A stretch of DNA of 64,000 nucleotides from assembly GCF_023078335.1 (NCBI RefSeq), contig NZ_CP095550.1:3826001-3890000 (forward strand), in the 5' to 3' direction. The DNA is from Metabacillus endolithicus (GTDB lineage Bacteria > Bacillota > Bacilli > Bacillales > Bacillaceae). Both the position numbers and the translations under genes were made by a program. The notes under the pieces were generated by a model, which saw only the letters and a program-made list of their open reading frames with translations, had not been told where the DNA came from and did not search any database. Positions 1-8,027 of this stretch are shown piece by piece (within the stretch, counting starts at the first letter, position 1; each line of letters begins with the position of its first letter).

Positions 1-477
1 TTACATAGTAATGATGTGACAAAAGATCGTGAATTCTACCAAAATATTGGATTCCGTTATAATGAAGGAATCTTTTTAGACGCAAATGAACCGGGAAGTC
101 CGGAAATCGGTGCGTGGCTTTCTGTGACAAACCTTTCTCATGATATTGCTTTCTTAAAATCTCACAATGGAAAGCCAGGCGGTTTCAATCACGTTTGCTA
201 TGCGGTTGAAAGTAGAGAAGAGGTTCTACTCGCAGCTGACCATATTATTGAAAACGGATACGAGTTAGCAATGGGTGGACCAACTCGTCATGCTCTTGCC
301 GAAGGTTTTTTCTTCTATGTTGATGAGCCAGGCGGAAATCGATTTGAGCTGTATGCAGGAGCACATTTAGTGTTTGCACCTGATTTTGGTCCATACAGAT
401 GGAGTCTTCCTGAAAATCCAAATGATGCTTGGGGCAGAGAAATGCCATGGGATAAATCCGGGAAAATTATAAAATAA
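1..477 (+). CDS. Extradiol ring-cleavage dioxygenase (catechol 2,3-dioxygenase-like), 3' part only
   Basis: The frame is open to the window edge, so the N-terminal half is missing. What remains is the C-terminal vicinal-oxygen-chelate domain of a type I extradiol dioxygenase. It carries the features expected from catechol 2,3-dioxygenase: SHDIAF (active-site His), FNHVCY (Fe-ligand His), TRHALAEG (second active-site His), the Tyr of FFYVDEPGGN, and NRFELY (Fe-ligand Glu). The first iron-ligand His would lie upstream of the window. The family inserts O2 next to a catechol-type diol and gives a yellow ring-opened semialdehyde or dienoate. It precedes a hydrolase and an FAH-family gene, as in meta-cleavage operons. 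Substrate unknown; a non-catechol diol is equally possible. Confidence 0.85.
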   Translation, partial: LHSNDVTKDREFYQNIGFRYNEGIFLDANEPGSPEIGAWLSVTNLSHDIAFLKSHNGKPGGFNHVCYAVESREEVLLAADHIIENGYELAMGGPTRHALAEGFFFYVDEPGGNRFELYAGAHLVFAPDFGPYRWSLPENPNDAWGREMPWDKSGKIIK

Positions 478-513
478 TATATACCTTAAAGGCTAAGTTT
501 AATTGTGGTTTTA

Positions 514-551
514 AGGGAGTTTAATAAGGCATCTTGTCGAAATGACTCCCT
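514..551 (+). other. Weak intercistronic hairpin
   Basis: AGGGAGT at 514-520 pairs with ACTCCCT at 545-551, and a second imperfect stem follows at about 560-590. There is no clean T-tract. The 156-base gap between the dioxygenase and the next gene otherwise shows no clear promoter. It may be a processing or attenuation element inside one operon. Confidence 0.3.
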
Positions 552-633
552 AATCACCAGTAGAAAGCAAGGCCTTTTTACTGCTAATAACTTGTTTTAA
601 CAGATTCAGAACAATAGAAAGGATGTTTTATAG

Positions 634-1740
634 ATGTGGCACTTTTTTCCTGAAAACTATATGTGGTCTTATCAAATAGTTCGAATGATTAGCCAATCTT
701 ATTTTGGAGGCGGTGAAGTAAATGAGATTTTGGATGCCGCTAGTCGAATGAAGTTAGGTGATTTTGATAGTTTTCATAGTGAATGGATGAACGCCGGTAA
801 CAAGTCATTATCAACAGCAAATGATGCAATGGATAAAGGCTATAAGGAAACTGCTCGAGCAGGATACTTACGTGCAGCTAACTACTTCCGTACAGCTGAA
901 TTTTTCCTGCAACCAGATGATGAACGAAAACTATCAACCTATTTAAAATCAGTTGAGTCCTTTAGAAAAGGAGGAGAATTGTTAGATAATCCACCAAAGG
1001 CTGTTAATGTTCCATTTGAGCATGCCTCTCTTCCAGGGTATTTCTTTGAAGCACCGGGGCAAAAAAGAGGACCTTTAATGGTAATGTTCGGTGGTTTAGA
1101 TTCAACAGCAGAAGAATTATACTATGGACCTGCCCAATTCTTAAATCAAAGAGGTATTTCCCTTTTAGCTCTTGATGGACCTGGTCAAGGAGGGGCATTG
1201 AGACTTCACAAAATTCATTCAAGACATGATTATAATACTGCAGGAACAGCTGCATATGAATGGGCCGTTGACAATTTAGATGTTGATCCTGAACGCATTG
1301 GGATTATGGCCGTATCAATGGGTGGTTATATGGCAGCAAGATGTGCAGCGTTTGAACCAAGATTTAAAGCATGTGCGATCTGGGGTGCTGTTTACGATTA
1401 TAATGATGTTTGGCGAAAACGACCTGACAATCACCCTTTAGCTAAGATCCTGCAACATATTTTTGGTGTAGAAGACATGCCAGCTGCAAGAGCGAAATTG
1501 GAGCATTATAACCTTCGTGGAGTTGCCGAAAAAATTCAAATGCCTACTTATATTATCCATGGTGAAGATGATCGCCAAAATACAGTGGATAATGCCTATA
1601 ACGTATACAATGATTTAACTTGCCCAAGATGGTTAAAAATTATTCCGAAAAGCAGTCCAGGTTCATCTCATTGCCAGGTGGATAATATTACAGAAACGTA
1701 CGAAATGTATGATTGGCTCAAAGAACAGTTAACAAGCTAA
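634..1740 (+). CDS. Alpha/beta hydrolase related to 2,6-dihydroxypseudooxynicotine hydrolase
   Basis: 368 aa. An N-terminal helical cap region (about residues 1-130) is followed by an alpha/beta-hydrolase core. The nucleophile elbow is GIMAVSMGGYMA (Ser near 228), the acid lies in IIHGEDDRQN, and the catalytic His is in the C-terminal SSHCQVDN. This architecture matches the family that includes the C-C bond-cleaving 2,6-dihydroxypseudooxynicotine hydrolase and FrsA-like esterases. Next to an extradiol dioxygenase and an FAH-fold gene, its job is probably to hydrolyse a ring-opened or acyl-phenol C-C bond. ATG 634 follows GAAAGGA by 10 bases. Substrate not known. Confidence 0.75.
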   Translation: MWHFFPENYMWSYQIVRMISQSYFGGGEVNEILDAASRMKLGDFDSFHSEWMNAGNKSLSTANDAMDKGYKETARAGYLRAANYFRTAEFFLQPDDERKLSTYLKSVESFRKGGELLDNPPKAVNVPFEHASLPGYFFEAPGQKRGPLMVMFGGLDSTAEELYYGPAQFLNQRGISLLALDGPGQGGALRLHKIHSRHDYNTAGTAAYEWAVDNLDVDPERIGIMAVSMGGYMAARCAAFEPRFKACAIWGAVYDYNDVWRKRPDNHPLAKILQHIFGVEDMPAARAKLEHYNLRGVAEKIQMPTYIIHGEDDRQNTVDNAYNVYNDLTCPRWLKIIPKSSPGSSHCQVDNITETYEMYDWLKEQLTS

Positions 1741-1758
1741 CTCAGGGGGCTTAAGTAA

Positions 1759-2667
1759 ATGAAGTTTGTGACATTTTATGACCCGAATGGAAACATGCGC
1801 GCAGGTTATCTAGAAAATAATATAGTTATTGATTTAAATCTTGCATCTGATTGGAACTTACCTAATTCAATATTAGAATTAATTAAACACCAACAAAAAT
1901 ATCTTCCTATTGTACAAACGCTTGTTAGTGATAAAGATGTTCCATCCTATAAATTAGAAGAGATACGTCTTGCTCCACCATTACCAAATCCAACGAGCTT
2001 CCGTGACTTTGTTGCCTTCGAAACTCATGTCAAAAACGCAACAAAGCGAAATGGAGACACGGTGGCGCCTGAATGGTATGAAATGCCGATTTTTTATTTT
2101 TCAAATCCGCATTCGATGAAAGGGCATGGTGAAGATGTTAAACGTCCTGCTAAATGTGTAAGACTTGATTATGAGCTTGAGCTTGCATGTGTAATAGGAA
2201 AAGAAGGAAGTAACATTAAAGCTAGCGAGGCTGAAGATTATATTTTTGGCTATACCATCCTAAATGATTGGTCTGCACGAGATCTTCAAATGAAAGAAAT
2301 GAAGGTGCTTTTAGGACCTGCAAAAGGAAAGGATTTCGCAACGTCTATTGGACCTTATATTTTAACAAAAGATGAACTAGATTCGTATAAAGTCGGGAAT
2401 GTCTTTGACCTGGAAATGACGGCATCAGTAAATGGTGAGGTTCTCTCGAAGGGGAATTTTAAAGATATATTCTATAGTTTTGGAGACATGATTGAACGAG
2501 CATCAGAGGAAGTAACCTTGTATCCAGGCGATATCATTGGGTCAGGAACGGTCGGGTTTGGTTGCCTAATGGAGCTTGGTACAGATGTTCATCCATGGTT
2601 AGAGCCGGGAGATGAAGTGGAACTAAAGATAACTGGACTCGGTTCTCTAAAAAATAAGATTATCTAA
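1759..2667 (+). CDS. Fumarylacetoacetate hydrolase (FAH) family protein
   Basis: 302 aa, with the FAH C-terminal fold. The metal-binding Glu pair is in RLDYELELACVIG, followed by the family signature NDWSARDLQ. An extended insert, FETHVKNATKRNG, resembles full fumarylacetoacetases more than short fumarylpyruvate hydrolases. Family members cleave C-C bonds of 3-oxo or 2,4-dioxo acids, or decarboxylate or hydrate meta-cleavage products. It begins 18 bases after the hydrolase stop with AGGGGG as ribosome site, so it is surely co-transcribed. It likely performs the last or next-to-last step after ring opening. Confidence 0.8.
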   Translation: MKFVTFYDPNGNMRAGYLENNIVIDLNLASDWNLPNSILELIKHQQKYLPIVQTLVSDKDVPSYKLEEIRLAPPLPNPTSFRDFVAFETHVKNATKRNGDTVAPEWYEMPIFYFSNPHSMKGHGEDVKRPAKCVRLDYELELACVIGKEGSNIKASEAEDYIFGYTILNDWSARDLQMKEMKVLLGPAKGKDFATSIGPYILTKDELDSYKVGNVFDLEMTASVNGEVLSKGNFKDIFYSFGDMIERASEEVTLYPGDIIGSGTVGFGCLMELGTDVHPWLEPGDEVELKITGLGSLKNKII

Positions 2668-2686
2668 GAAGGGACAGAGACTAGAG

Positions 2687-3439
2687 ATGAAAATTGTCGA
2701 CCTTAGTGTATCAATAGAAGAGGATTTGAAGGATCCTCTTCCTTTTTCTATCCGCTATGAAACACATGAAGAAGGAGCAGAATTTGGAGCAAAGCTTGTC
2801 GGAGTGACTCCTGATGATTTTCCAGAGAGAAAAGGACTTGCCGGTGAGTTTTTAACTTTAACAAGTCATGCAGGAACACATGTAGATGCACCGTGGCATT
2901 ATTGGCCAACATCTGAAGGAAAGCCTGCTCGAACAATTGATGAAATGCCGCTAGAATGGTTTTTTAACGATGGAGTTGTTCTTGATTTTACTGACAAACC
3001 AGCAGGCTATGCAATCACAGTTGAAGATGTGAAAGAAAAACTCGAAATCATCAATTACAAATTGAAGCCCTTCGATATCGTCATGATCCGATGTGATGCA
3101 GATAAAAAGAGATATGAATCTAACTATAGTGAAATACATGTAGGTGTTTCAACTGAAGCTACTCTTTGGTTAATTGACCAAGGAATCAAAGTGATGGGAA
3201 CGGACGGTTGGGGATGGGATACACCACTTGCTATCCAAGCTGCTGATTACAAGCAAAATCCACGTGAAGGTGTTCTTTGGGCCGCTCATTATGCGGGAAA
3301 AGAAAAGGAATACTGTCAAATTGAAAAACTAGCAAACTTAGACCAATTGCCACCATTTGGCTTTAAAGTATCTGTGCTTCCAGTGAAAATTAAGGGAGCG
3401 AGTGCAGGCTGGACGAGGGCAGTTGCAATCATTGATTAA
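2687..3439 (+). CDS. Cyclase-family protein (kynurenine formamidase-like metal hydrolase)
   Basis: 250 aa. It contains HAGTHVDAPWHYWP, the HxGTHxDxPxH metal motif of the cyclase/kynurenine formamidase (KynB-like) superfamily, at about residues 64-77. A later conserved block, GTDGWGWDTP, is also typical of the family. Members hydrolyse N-formyl amides, lactones or isatin rings using a divalent metal. It starts 19 bases after the FAH gene, so it belongs to the same operon. A role on a lactone, enol-lactone or formamide intermediate is inferred only from this context. Confidence 0.75.
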   Translation: MKIVDLSVSIEEDLKDPLPFSIRYETHEEGAEFGAKLVGVTPDDFPERKGLAGEFLTLTSHAGTHVDAPWHYWPTSEGKPARTIDEMPLEWFFNDGVVLDFTDKPAGYAITVEDVKEKLEIINYKLKPFDIVMIRCDADKKRYESNYSEIHVGVSTEATLWLIDQGIKVMGTDGWGWDTPLAIQAADYKQNPREGVLWAAHYAGKEKEYCQIEKLANLDQLPPFGFKVSVLPVKIKGASAGWTRAVAIID

Positions 3440-3498
3440 AAAATACATCTAAAACTAGCGTTTTGCAAGCACTTCAAAAAATATGAGGAGGTACTGGC

Positions 3499-4653
3499 AT
3501 GACAAATCAATATGTAAAAAAGATACTGGTTATTGGTGGAGGTATTAGTGGCTTATCAGCAGCAATTGCTTTAAATAAAATTGGGATTGAAGTTGAAATA
3601 GCTGAAAAAGAATTAGAGTGGAATGTGTATGGAGTTGGGATTATTCAACCACCTAATGCTTTAAGAGCACTTAATGAACTTGGCTTAGCAGATGCTTGTA
3701 TGGAACAAGGCACGTCATATCCGGGTTTTGATTATTATACGGGTCAAGGCCATTTCTTGTTTCACGCAGCATCACCAACAATTGAGGGGTACCCAGGTGT
3801 TAACGGAATCTCAAGAAGACAGCTACACAATATATTGTTTGATGCCGTTCAATCTATTGGAACGAAAATTTATATGGGTACAACCGTTAATACCATTGAA
3901 GATCAAGGAAATGGTGTAAAAGTCGAATTGAATAATGGAATAACTAGCACTTACGATTTAGTTATTGGATCAGATGGTGCAAATTCTAAGGTTCGAACAT
4001 TACTGTTTGGAGAAATCGAACAGCGTTATAGTGGGCAAGGAGTGTGGAGGTATAACTTGCCACGAACAAAAGAAATCGACAAGGGTCTTTTTTATTATGG
4101 TAAGGATGCAAAAGCAGGATTGGTTCCTATGTCTGACGACTTAATGTACCTGCTTGTTACAACAAATGAACCAGGAAATCCAAGGTTTCCTACTGATCAA
4201 TTACATGTTTTATTAAAGGAAAGAATGACAGAATTTGGAGGGATTATTGCTGATGTGGCTAAGCAAATTGTTGATCCTTCTGAAGTCGTTTACCGTCCTA
4301 TATTTACTCATCTTATACCAAGCCCATGGTATAAAGGAAATGTTTTACTAGTTGGTGATGCAGCACATGGAACAGCCCCACATCTTGGCCAAGGTGCTTC
4401 AATTGCGATTGAAGATGTTGTTGTTTTAGCTGATATTTTAAAACATAACCTACCTGTTCAAGAAACAATGGAAGTCTTTATGGAAAAACGCTTTGAACGC
4501 TGCAAAATGATTGTTGAGAATTCTGACCAATTAGTTGAGTGGGAATTATTAACCGCTGCTGGAAAAATGACGGAAAAGGTGAATGTTGGAGAGTATGTAA
4601 AAATGACTCTTGGAAAAATGAATGAGCCCTTCTTAACTGAGTTAAATGTCTAA
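3499..4653 (+). CDS. FAD-dependent aromatic monooxygenase (salicylate / 3- or 6-hydroxylase type)
   Basis: 384 aa, group A flavin hydroxylase. It has an N-terminal dinucleotide fold GGGISGLSAAIAL (about 11-23), the DG motif GSDGANSKVR near 154, and the second FAD motif GDAAHGTAPHLGQGAS near 286-301. Closest recognisable relatives are salicylate hydroxylase, 3-hydroxybenzoate 6-hydroxylase and 6-hydroxynicotinate 3-monooxygenase. The strong site GAGGAGGT precedes ATG 3499. As the only oxygenase besides the extradiol enzyme in this operon, it probably makes the diol that the dioxygenase cleaves. The exact ring substrate cannot be read from sequence. Confidence 0.8.
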   Translation: MTNQYVKKILVIGGGISGLSAAIALNKIGIEVEIAEKELEWNVYGVGIIQPPNALRALNELGLADACMEQGTSYPGFDYYTGQGHFLFHAASPTIEGYPGVNGISRRQLHNILFDAVQSIGTKIYMGTTVNTIEDQGNGVKVELNNGITSTYDLVIGSDGANSKVRTLLFGEIEQRYSGQGVWRYNLPRTKEIDKGLFYYGKDAKAGLVPMSDDLMYLLVTTNEPGNPRFPTDQLHVLLKERMTEFGGIIADVAKQIVDPSEVVYRPIFTHLIPSPWYKGNVLLVGDAAHGTAPHLGQGASIAIEDVVVLADILKHNLPVQETMEVFMEKRFERCKMIVENSDQLVEWELLTAAGKMTEKVNVGEYVKMTLGKMNEPFLTELNV

Positions 4654-4719
4654 TAGAACACTAGGTATTGTATGCGCTTTCGGTTGAGGTGACTATAAAA
4701 TGGGTAAGGGGGCAATTGA

Positions 4720-5964
4720 ATGAATGGAGTAAGCGGAAGCAAGCGTTATGAGAATTTCCTTGTGATCATTATGTTTTTTGTTGTTGGACTTGTGTTTTTA
4801 GATCGTTTAAGTTTAGGGTTTGTTTTTCCTATCATGGGACCGGATTTAAATCTATCAAACACGCAACTGGGGATAACAGTTGGTATTACGAGTCTATTCT
4901 TTGGAATTTCGACGATAATATTCGCTAGCCTTTCTGATTTTATAGGGAAAAAGAAGGTCATGCTCGTTATCTTTGTTTTTGTTTTTTCAATTGCTACCCT
5001 ACTAACCGGACTTGTCGGTTCATTTATTGCTTTAATTTTGACGAGAATCATCATGGGATTAGCTGAAGGCCCTGTTATGCCATTAGTTCAATCCATTGTC
5101 ATGGAGGAATCCTCTGAGAAAAGAAGAGGATTTAATATGGGTGTCATTCAAAGCGCTTCCTCCTTAATTGGAGGAACAATGGCACCTGTCTTGACGGTTT
5201 CACTGGCAGTGGCCTTTGGCTGGAGATCAGCTTTTTATATTATCGCCATTCCAGGTATTATTCTTGGTATTATTTTATGGAAATACTTAAAGGAACCTAA
5301 AAACGTTGTAGAAAACCAAGAACAACCCACAGCAAAACCAACAAAAGCAGATTACATAAAAGTTTTTAAAACAAGAAACGTATGGCTTTGTACAATCATA
5401 GGAACATGTAACATGGTCTTTATCCTGACTCTTACTGCCTTTCTTCCAACGATGCTAGCCAACTCAACAGACTATAAAGACGCACAAATTGGGATGCTCC
5501 TAGGCATTATGGGTCTCTTGATGTTTGTTGGACAAATGGGGGCCCCTGCGCTATCTGATCGTTTCGGCAGATTACCGATTCTTAAAATCTTTTCATTTAT
5601 TGCTATTTTCCTTCCAATCATGATTGCACTATACTATCAAAACTTTGCCGTTCTACTTGTTTCATTAATTATTCTATCAATTGGAAATGGCTATCAACCA
5701 CTAGTAATGAATATTGTTCCTGCAGAATCTGTTCCTCGTGTATTTATTGCGACTAGCATAAGCTTCGTTATTTTAACAGGAGAAATTATCGGCGGGGCGA
5801 TGGGACCGATGATGGCGGGAGTTCTGGCTGATAAATACGGATTAACGGCTCCGTTATGGATTACAGCAGTCGCAGCATTCATTGCGTTTGTTTGTACATT
5901 TGGTATTAAAGAAACAGCACCAATAAAGGTGAAACAGCCTAAGAATATTGATATAACGATGTAA
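4720..5964 (+). CDS. MFS transporter, probable aromatic/organic acid uptake carrier
   Basis: 414 aa with about 12 hydrophobic segments. The cytoplasmic loop motif SDFIGKKKVM (between helices 2 and 3) and its repeat SDRFGRLPILK (between helices 8 and 9) identify the major facilitator superfamily. The first helix contains DRLSLGFVFP, as in anion:cation or sugar-phosphate-like organic-acid symporters. It closes the first ring-cleavage operon, so it probably imports that pathway's substrate. There is no clear terminator before the next promoter at 5981. Confidence 0.8.
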   Translation: MNGVSGSKRYENFLVIIMFFVVGLVFLDRLSLGFVFPIMGPDLNLSNTQLGITVGITSLFFGISTIIFASLSDFIGKKKVMLVIFVFVFSIATLLTGLVGSFIALILTRIIMGLAEGPVMPLVQSIVMEESSEKRRGFNMGVIQSASSLIGGTMAPVLTVSLAVAFGWRSAFYIIAIPGIILGIILWKYLKEPKNVVENQEQPTAKPTKADYIKVFKTRNVWLCTIIGTCNMVFILTLTAFLPTMLANSTDYKDAQIGMLLGIMGLLMFVGQMGAPALSDRFGRLPILKIFSFIAIFLPIMIALYYQNFAVLLVSLIILSIGNGYQPLVMNIVPAESVPRVFIATSISFVILTGEIIGGAMGPMMAGVLADKYGLTAPLWITAVAAFIAFVCTFGIKETAPIKVKQPKNIDITM

Positions 5965-5980
5965 AATTGTTTTTTTAGTT

Positions 5981-6033
5981 GTTCTATATAGGGGAACGAT
6001 AGAATACAAGTTCATTTTTTAATCCTCTATAAT
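5981..6033 (+). promoter_or_regulatory. Promoter with IclR-type operator (copy 1 of 3)
   Basis: The operator GTTCTATATAGGGGAAC (5981-5997) is a 5-7-5 inverted repeat, followed by TATAAT at 6028-6033. The operator end to -10 start distance is 31 bases, exactly as at 21332 and 25032. The expected -35 position (6005-6010) reads TACAAG, far from consensus, which suggests an activator-dependent promoter. It drives the CoA ligase at 6057. Two IclR regulators encoded at 23276-24989 are candidate binders. Confidence 0.75.
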
Positions 6034-6056
6034 TTGAGCATGAATAGGGGGGTACA

Positions 6057-7328
6057 ATGGAAAGCACAATTCGTGTTAATGAAACGGATATGACTTTTTC
6101 AGACATGCAAAACCAAAAGTTAAATCAAATGCTTGTTTTTATTTCGCAATACAATGAGTTTTATAAAGATAGGTTAAAACATGTGTCATTACCAATCAGG
6201 TCAACAGAAGATCTGCAACAACTTCCATTTACAAGTAAATATGAACTTGTACAGGATCAAACAAACTTTTCTCCATTGGGTAGAAATCACACCTTTTCTA
6301 AGGAAGAATATGTGAGATATCATCAAACATCTGGCACAACAGGGAAACCATTAAAAGTACTTGATACGAAAGAAAGTTGGACCTGGTGGGAAGATTGTTG
6401 GTTGGAAGTATTTAAATCTAGTGGTGTGACAAAAAATGACACCGCTTTCTTGGCCTTTTCCTTTGGACCTTTTATTGGCTTCTGGGCCGCATTCGAAGCA
6501 GCTAAGCGACTAGGTGCACTAGTCATCACAGGGGGAAGTCAAAGCTCTAAAGAAAGATTACAAAGCATGATAAATAATGAAGCCACCGTTTTATTATGCA
6601 CCCCAAGTTATGCTCTACACCTAGCTGAGGTAGCCGAGGGAAATTCTATAGATCTAAGAGAAACTAACATTAAAACGATCATTACTGCAGGAGAACCTGG
6701 AGGATCTGTTCCATCAATTAGACAACAAATCGAAAGGCTTTGGAATGCAAAGCTTTATGATCATGTTGGAATGACAGAGATAGGGGCATATGGATATTCA
6801 TGTACTGAACAAAATGGACTGCATGTGAATGAAGCAGAATTTATTGTGGAGGTCATCAATCCAGATACGTTAGAGCCTGTTGGAAAAGGTGAACGTGGTG
6901 AGTTGGTGCTAACGAACCTTGGAAGATATGGGTATCCTCTACTTCGTTATCGTACAGGTGATATGGTTATTTGCAGTGAAGAACCATGTCCTTGTGGTAA
7001 TAAAAATACTCTTTTAGTTAACGGTATTATTGGGCGTCTGGATGATATGGTTATTATTCGGGGGATTAATATCTTTCCTTCTTCCATTGAATCCATCATA
7101 CGTGAATTTGAAGCTGTGAAGGAATTCAGAATTATTTATTACACAGAACAAAATATGAATCAAGTTAAAGTTCAAATAGAAGCTGTGACAGATCTTGCTT
7201 CTCAAGTTGCAACTAAATTAAGAGATAGAATTGGATTAAGAATTGATGTAGAAATGGTACCAGAGAACTCACTGCCTAGATTTGACTTAAAAGCTAAGCG
7301 GGTTGTGGATGAAAGAGTTGTTAACTAA
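6057..7328 (+). CDS. Aryl-CoA ligase of the phenylacetate-CoA ligase (PaaK) type
   Basis: 423 aa, the normal length for PaaK-like adenylate-forming ligases. The AMP-binding P-loop YHQTSGTTGKPLKV is near residue 90. YDHVGMTEIGAYGYSC, the hinge-region RYRTGDMV with a CPCG pair, and the C-terminal GRLDDMVIIRGINIFPSSIE complete the family signature. The family activates phenylacetate and other aryl carboxylates as CoA thioesters. Here it shares its promoter operator with a flavin hydroxylase unit and a gentisate operon, so a hydroxybenzoate or salicylate substrate is a good guess. ATG 6057 follows GGGGGG by 4 bases. Confidence 0.8.
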   Translation: MESTIRVNETDMTFSDMQNQKLNQMLVFISQYNEFYKDRLKHVSLPIRSTEDLQQLPFTSKYELVQDQTNFSPLGRNHTFSKEEYVRYHQTSGTTGKPLKVLDTKESWTWWEDCWLEVFKSSGVTKNDTAFLAFSFGPFIGFWAAFEAAKRLGALVITGGSQSSKERLQSMINNEATVLLCTPSYALHLAEVAEGNSIDLRETNIKTIITAGEPGGSVPSIRQQIERLWNAKLYDHVGMTEIGAYGYSCTEQNGLHVNEAEFIVEVINPDTLEPVGKGERGELVLTNLGRYGYPLLRYRTGDMVICSEEPCPCGNKNTLLVNGIIGRLDDMVIIRGINIFPSSIESIIREFEAVKEFRIIYYTEQNMNQVKVQIEAVTDLASQVATKLRDRIGLRIDVEMVPENSLPRFDLKAKRVVDERVVN

Positions 7329-7350
7329 AAGCTAGAAAGTTTATAAACTA

Positions 7351-7385
7351 GGAAAACACCTTACTTCAACTATAAGGTGTTTTCC
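7351..7385 (+). terminator. Intercistronic hairpin between ligase and thioesterase
   Basis: A perfect 13-bp stem (7351-7363 with 7373-7385, GGAAAACACCTTA and its complement) with a 9-base loop. The tail TTTCCACTTT is not a full T-tract, so it may attenuate or protect mRNA rather than stop all transcription into the thioesterase. Confidence 0.55.
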
Positions 7386-7405
7386 ACTTTATGGAGGGAA
7401 TTTAC

Positions 7406-7813
7406 ATGAGAAAAAGTGAGTATCAGTTTTCTGTTACTTGGGGAGATACCGATGCAGCAGGAATCGTTTTTTATCCCACTTTTTATAAATGGATGGATAC
7501 GGCAACACATCATCTATTTTCAAGCATAGGATATCCGACCTCAGAGTTGTTTACGATCAAGAAGATTGGATTACCACTTATAAAAACTACTTGTGATTTT
7601 AAGCAACCTCTCTTTTTTGAAGACAAATTGACGATACATTCAGAAATGAAAGAGATTCATAATAAAGTTTTCTTAGTAGAGCATACGTTTCAAAAGGATG
7701 ATAACATTGTTGCTATTGGTACTGAATTAAGAGCCTGGGGAGATCTATCAGGTGAGAAGCCTAAAGCTGTTGCGATCCCTAATGAAGTTCGTCAGTTGTT
7801 GGAACATGAATAA
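7406..7813 (+). CDS. Acyl-CoA thioesterase, 4-hydroxybenzoyl-CoA thioesterase family
   Basis: 135 aa from ATG 7406. An in-frame ATG at 7391 is unlikely because the ribosome site GGAGGG (7393-7398) would lie inside the gene. Hot-dog fold with the catalytic signature WGDTDAAGIVFYPTFYKWMD near the N-terminus, the Asp-x-Asp of 4-hydroxybenzoyl-CoA thioesterases of the Pseudomonas type. A closely similar paralogue is encoded at 17075. Downstream of a PaaK-type ligase, it probably releases free acid from an aroyl- or gentisyl-CoA. Confidence 0.8.
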   Translation: MRKSEYQFSVTWGDTDAAGIVFYPTFYKWMDTATHHLFSSIGYPTSELFTIKKIGLPLIKTTCDFKQPLFFEDKLTIHSEMKEIHNKVFLVEHTFQKDDNIVAIGTELRAWGDLSGEKPKAVAIPNEVRQLLEHE

Positions 7814-7828
7814 AACACTTTAATGTAG

Positions 7829-7860
7829 CTTCAATCCAATTAAAGGATTGAGGTTTTTTT
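7829..7860 (+). terminator. Rho-independent terminator after the thioesterase
   Basis: CTTCAATCC pairs with GGATTGAGG around a short loop, followed by TTTTTTT ending at 7860. Confidence 0.8.
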
Positions 7861-7904
7861 ATTCAACTCTTTCCACAAATTTAACGAAACACATTTCCTT
7901 TTTT

Positions 7905-7948
7905 CCTACATAAAGTAGCTAACTATTCTTTTCTTATTCTATTACAAT
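7905..7948 (+). promoter_or_regulatory. Promoter with CCTACA-type palindrome (PucR-like operator candidate, copy 1)
   Basis: CCTACATAAAGTAGC (7905-7919) is an inverted repeat preceded by a T6 tract. The -10 TACAAT is at 7943-7948, 24 bases after the palindrome, the same distance as in the promoter at 12388. The -35 position is poor (TAACTA). The palindrome would centre near -43, typical for an activator touching the polymerase. It drives the carrier at 8028. Confidence 0.6.
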
Positions 7949-7987
7949 ATGAGTAAGAAAACTGAATATTTGAAAAAGGAGGTAAAA

Positions 7988-8023
7988 TTGAAAGCGTCTA
8001 CTAAAATATCTGATAGGGGCTAA
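7988..8023 (+). CDS. Putative 11-codon leader peptide
   Basis: A full ribosome site AAAGGAGGT (7975-7983) is followed 4 bases later by TTG and an 11-codon frame ending in TAA at 8023, four bases before the carrier ATG at 8028. The carrier has its own weaker site AGGGG inside the leader's end. Codons include Lys, Ala, Ser, Thr, Ile, Asp, Arg and Gly with no striking amino-acid run. It could couple translation of the carrier or be a fortuitous frame. A cre-like sequence TGAAAGCGTCTACT overlaps it at 7989-8002. Confidence 0.35.
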   Translation: MKASTKISDRG

Positions 8024-8027
8024 CAAA

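Noticed and set aside
640..660. TGGCAC-like sequence as a sigma-54 promoter
   Set aside because: It is inside a coding sequence and lacks the TTGCA element at the right spacing.
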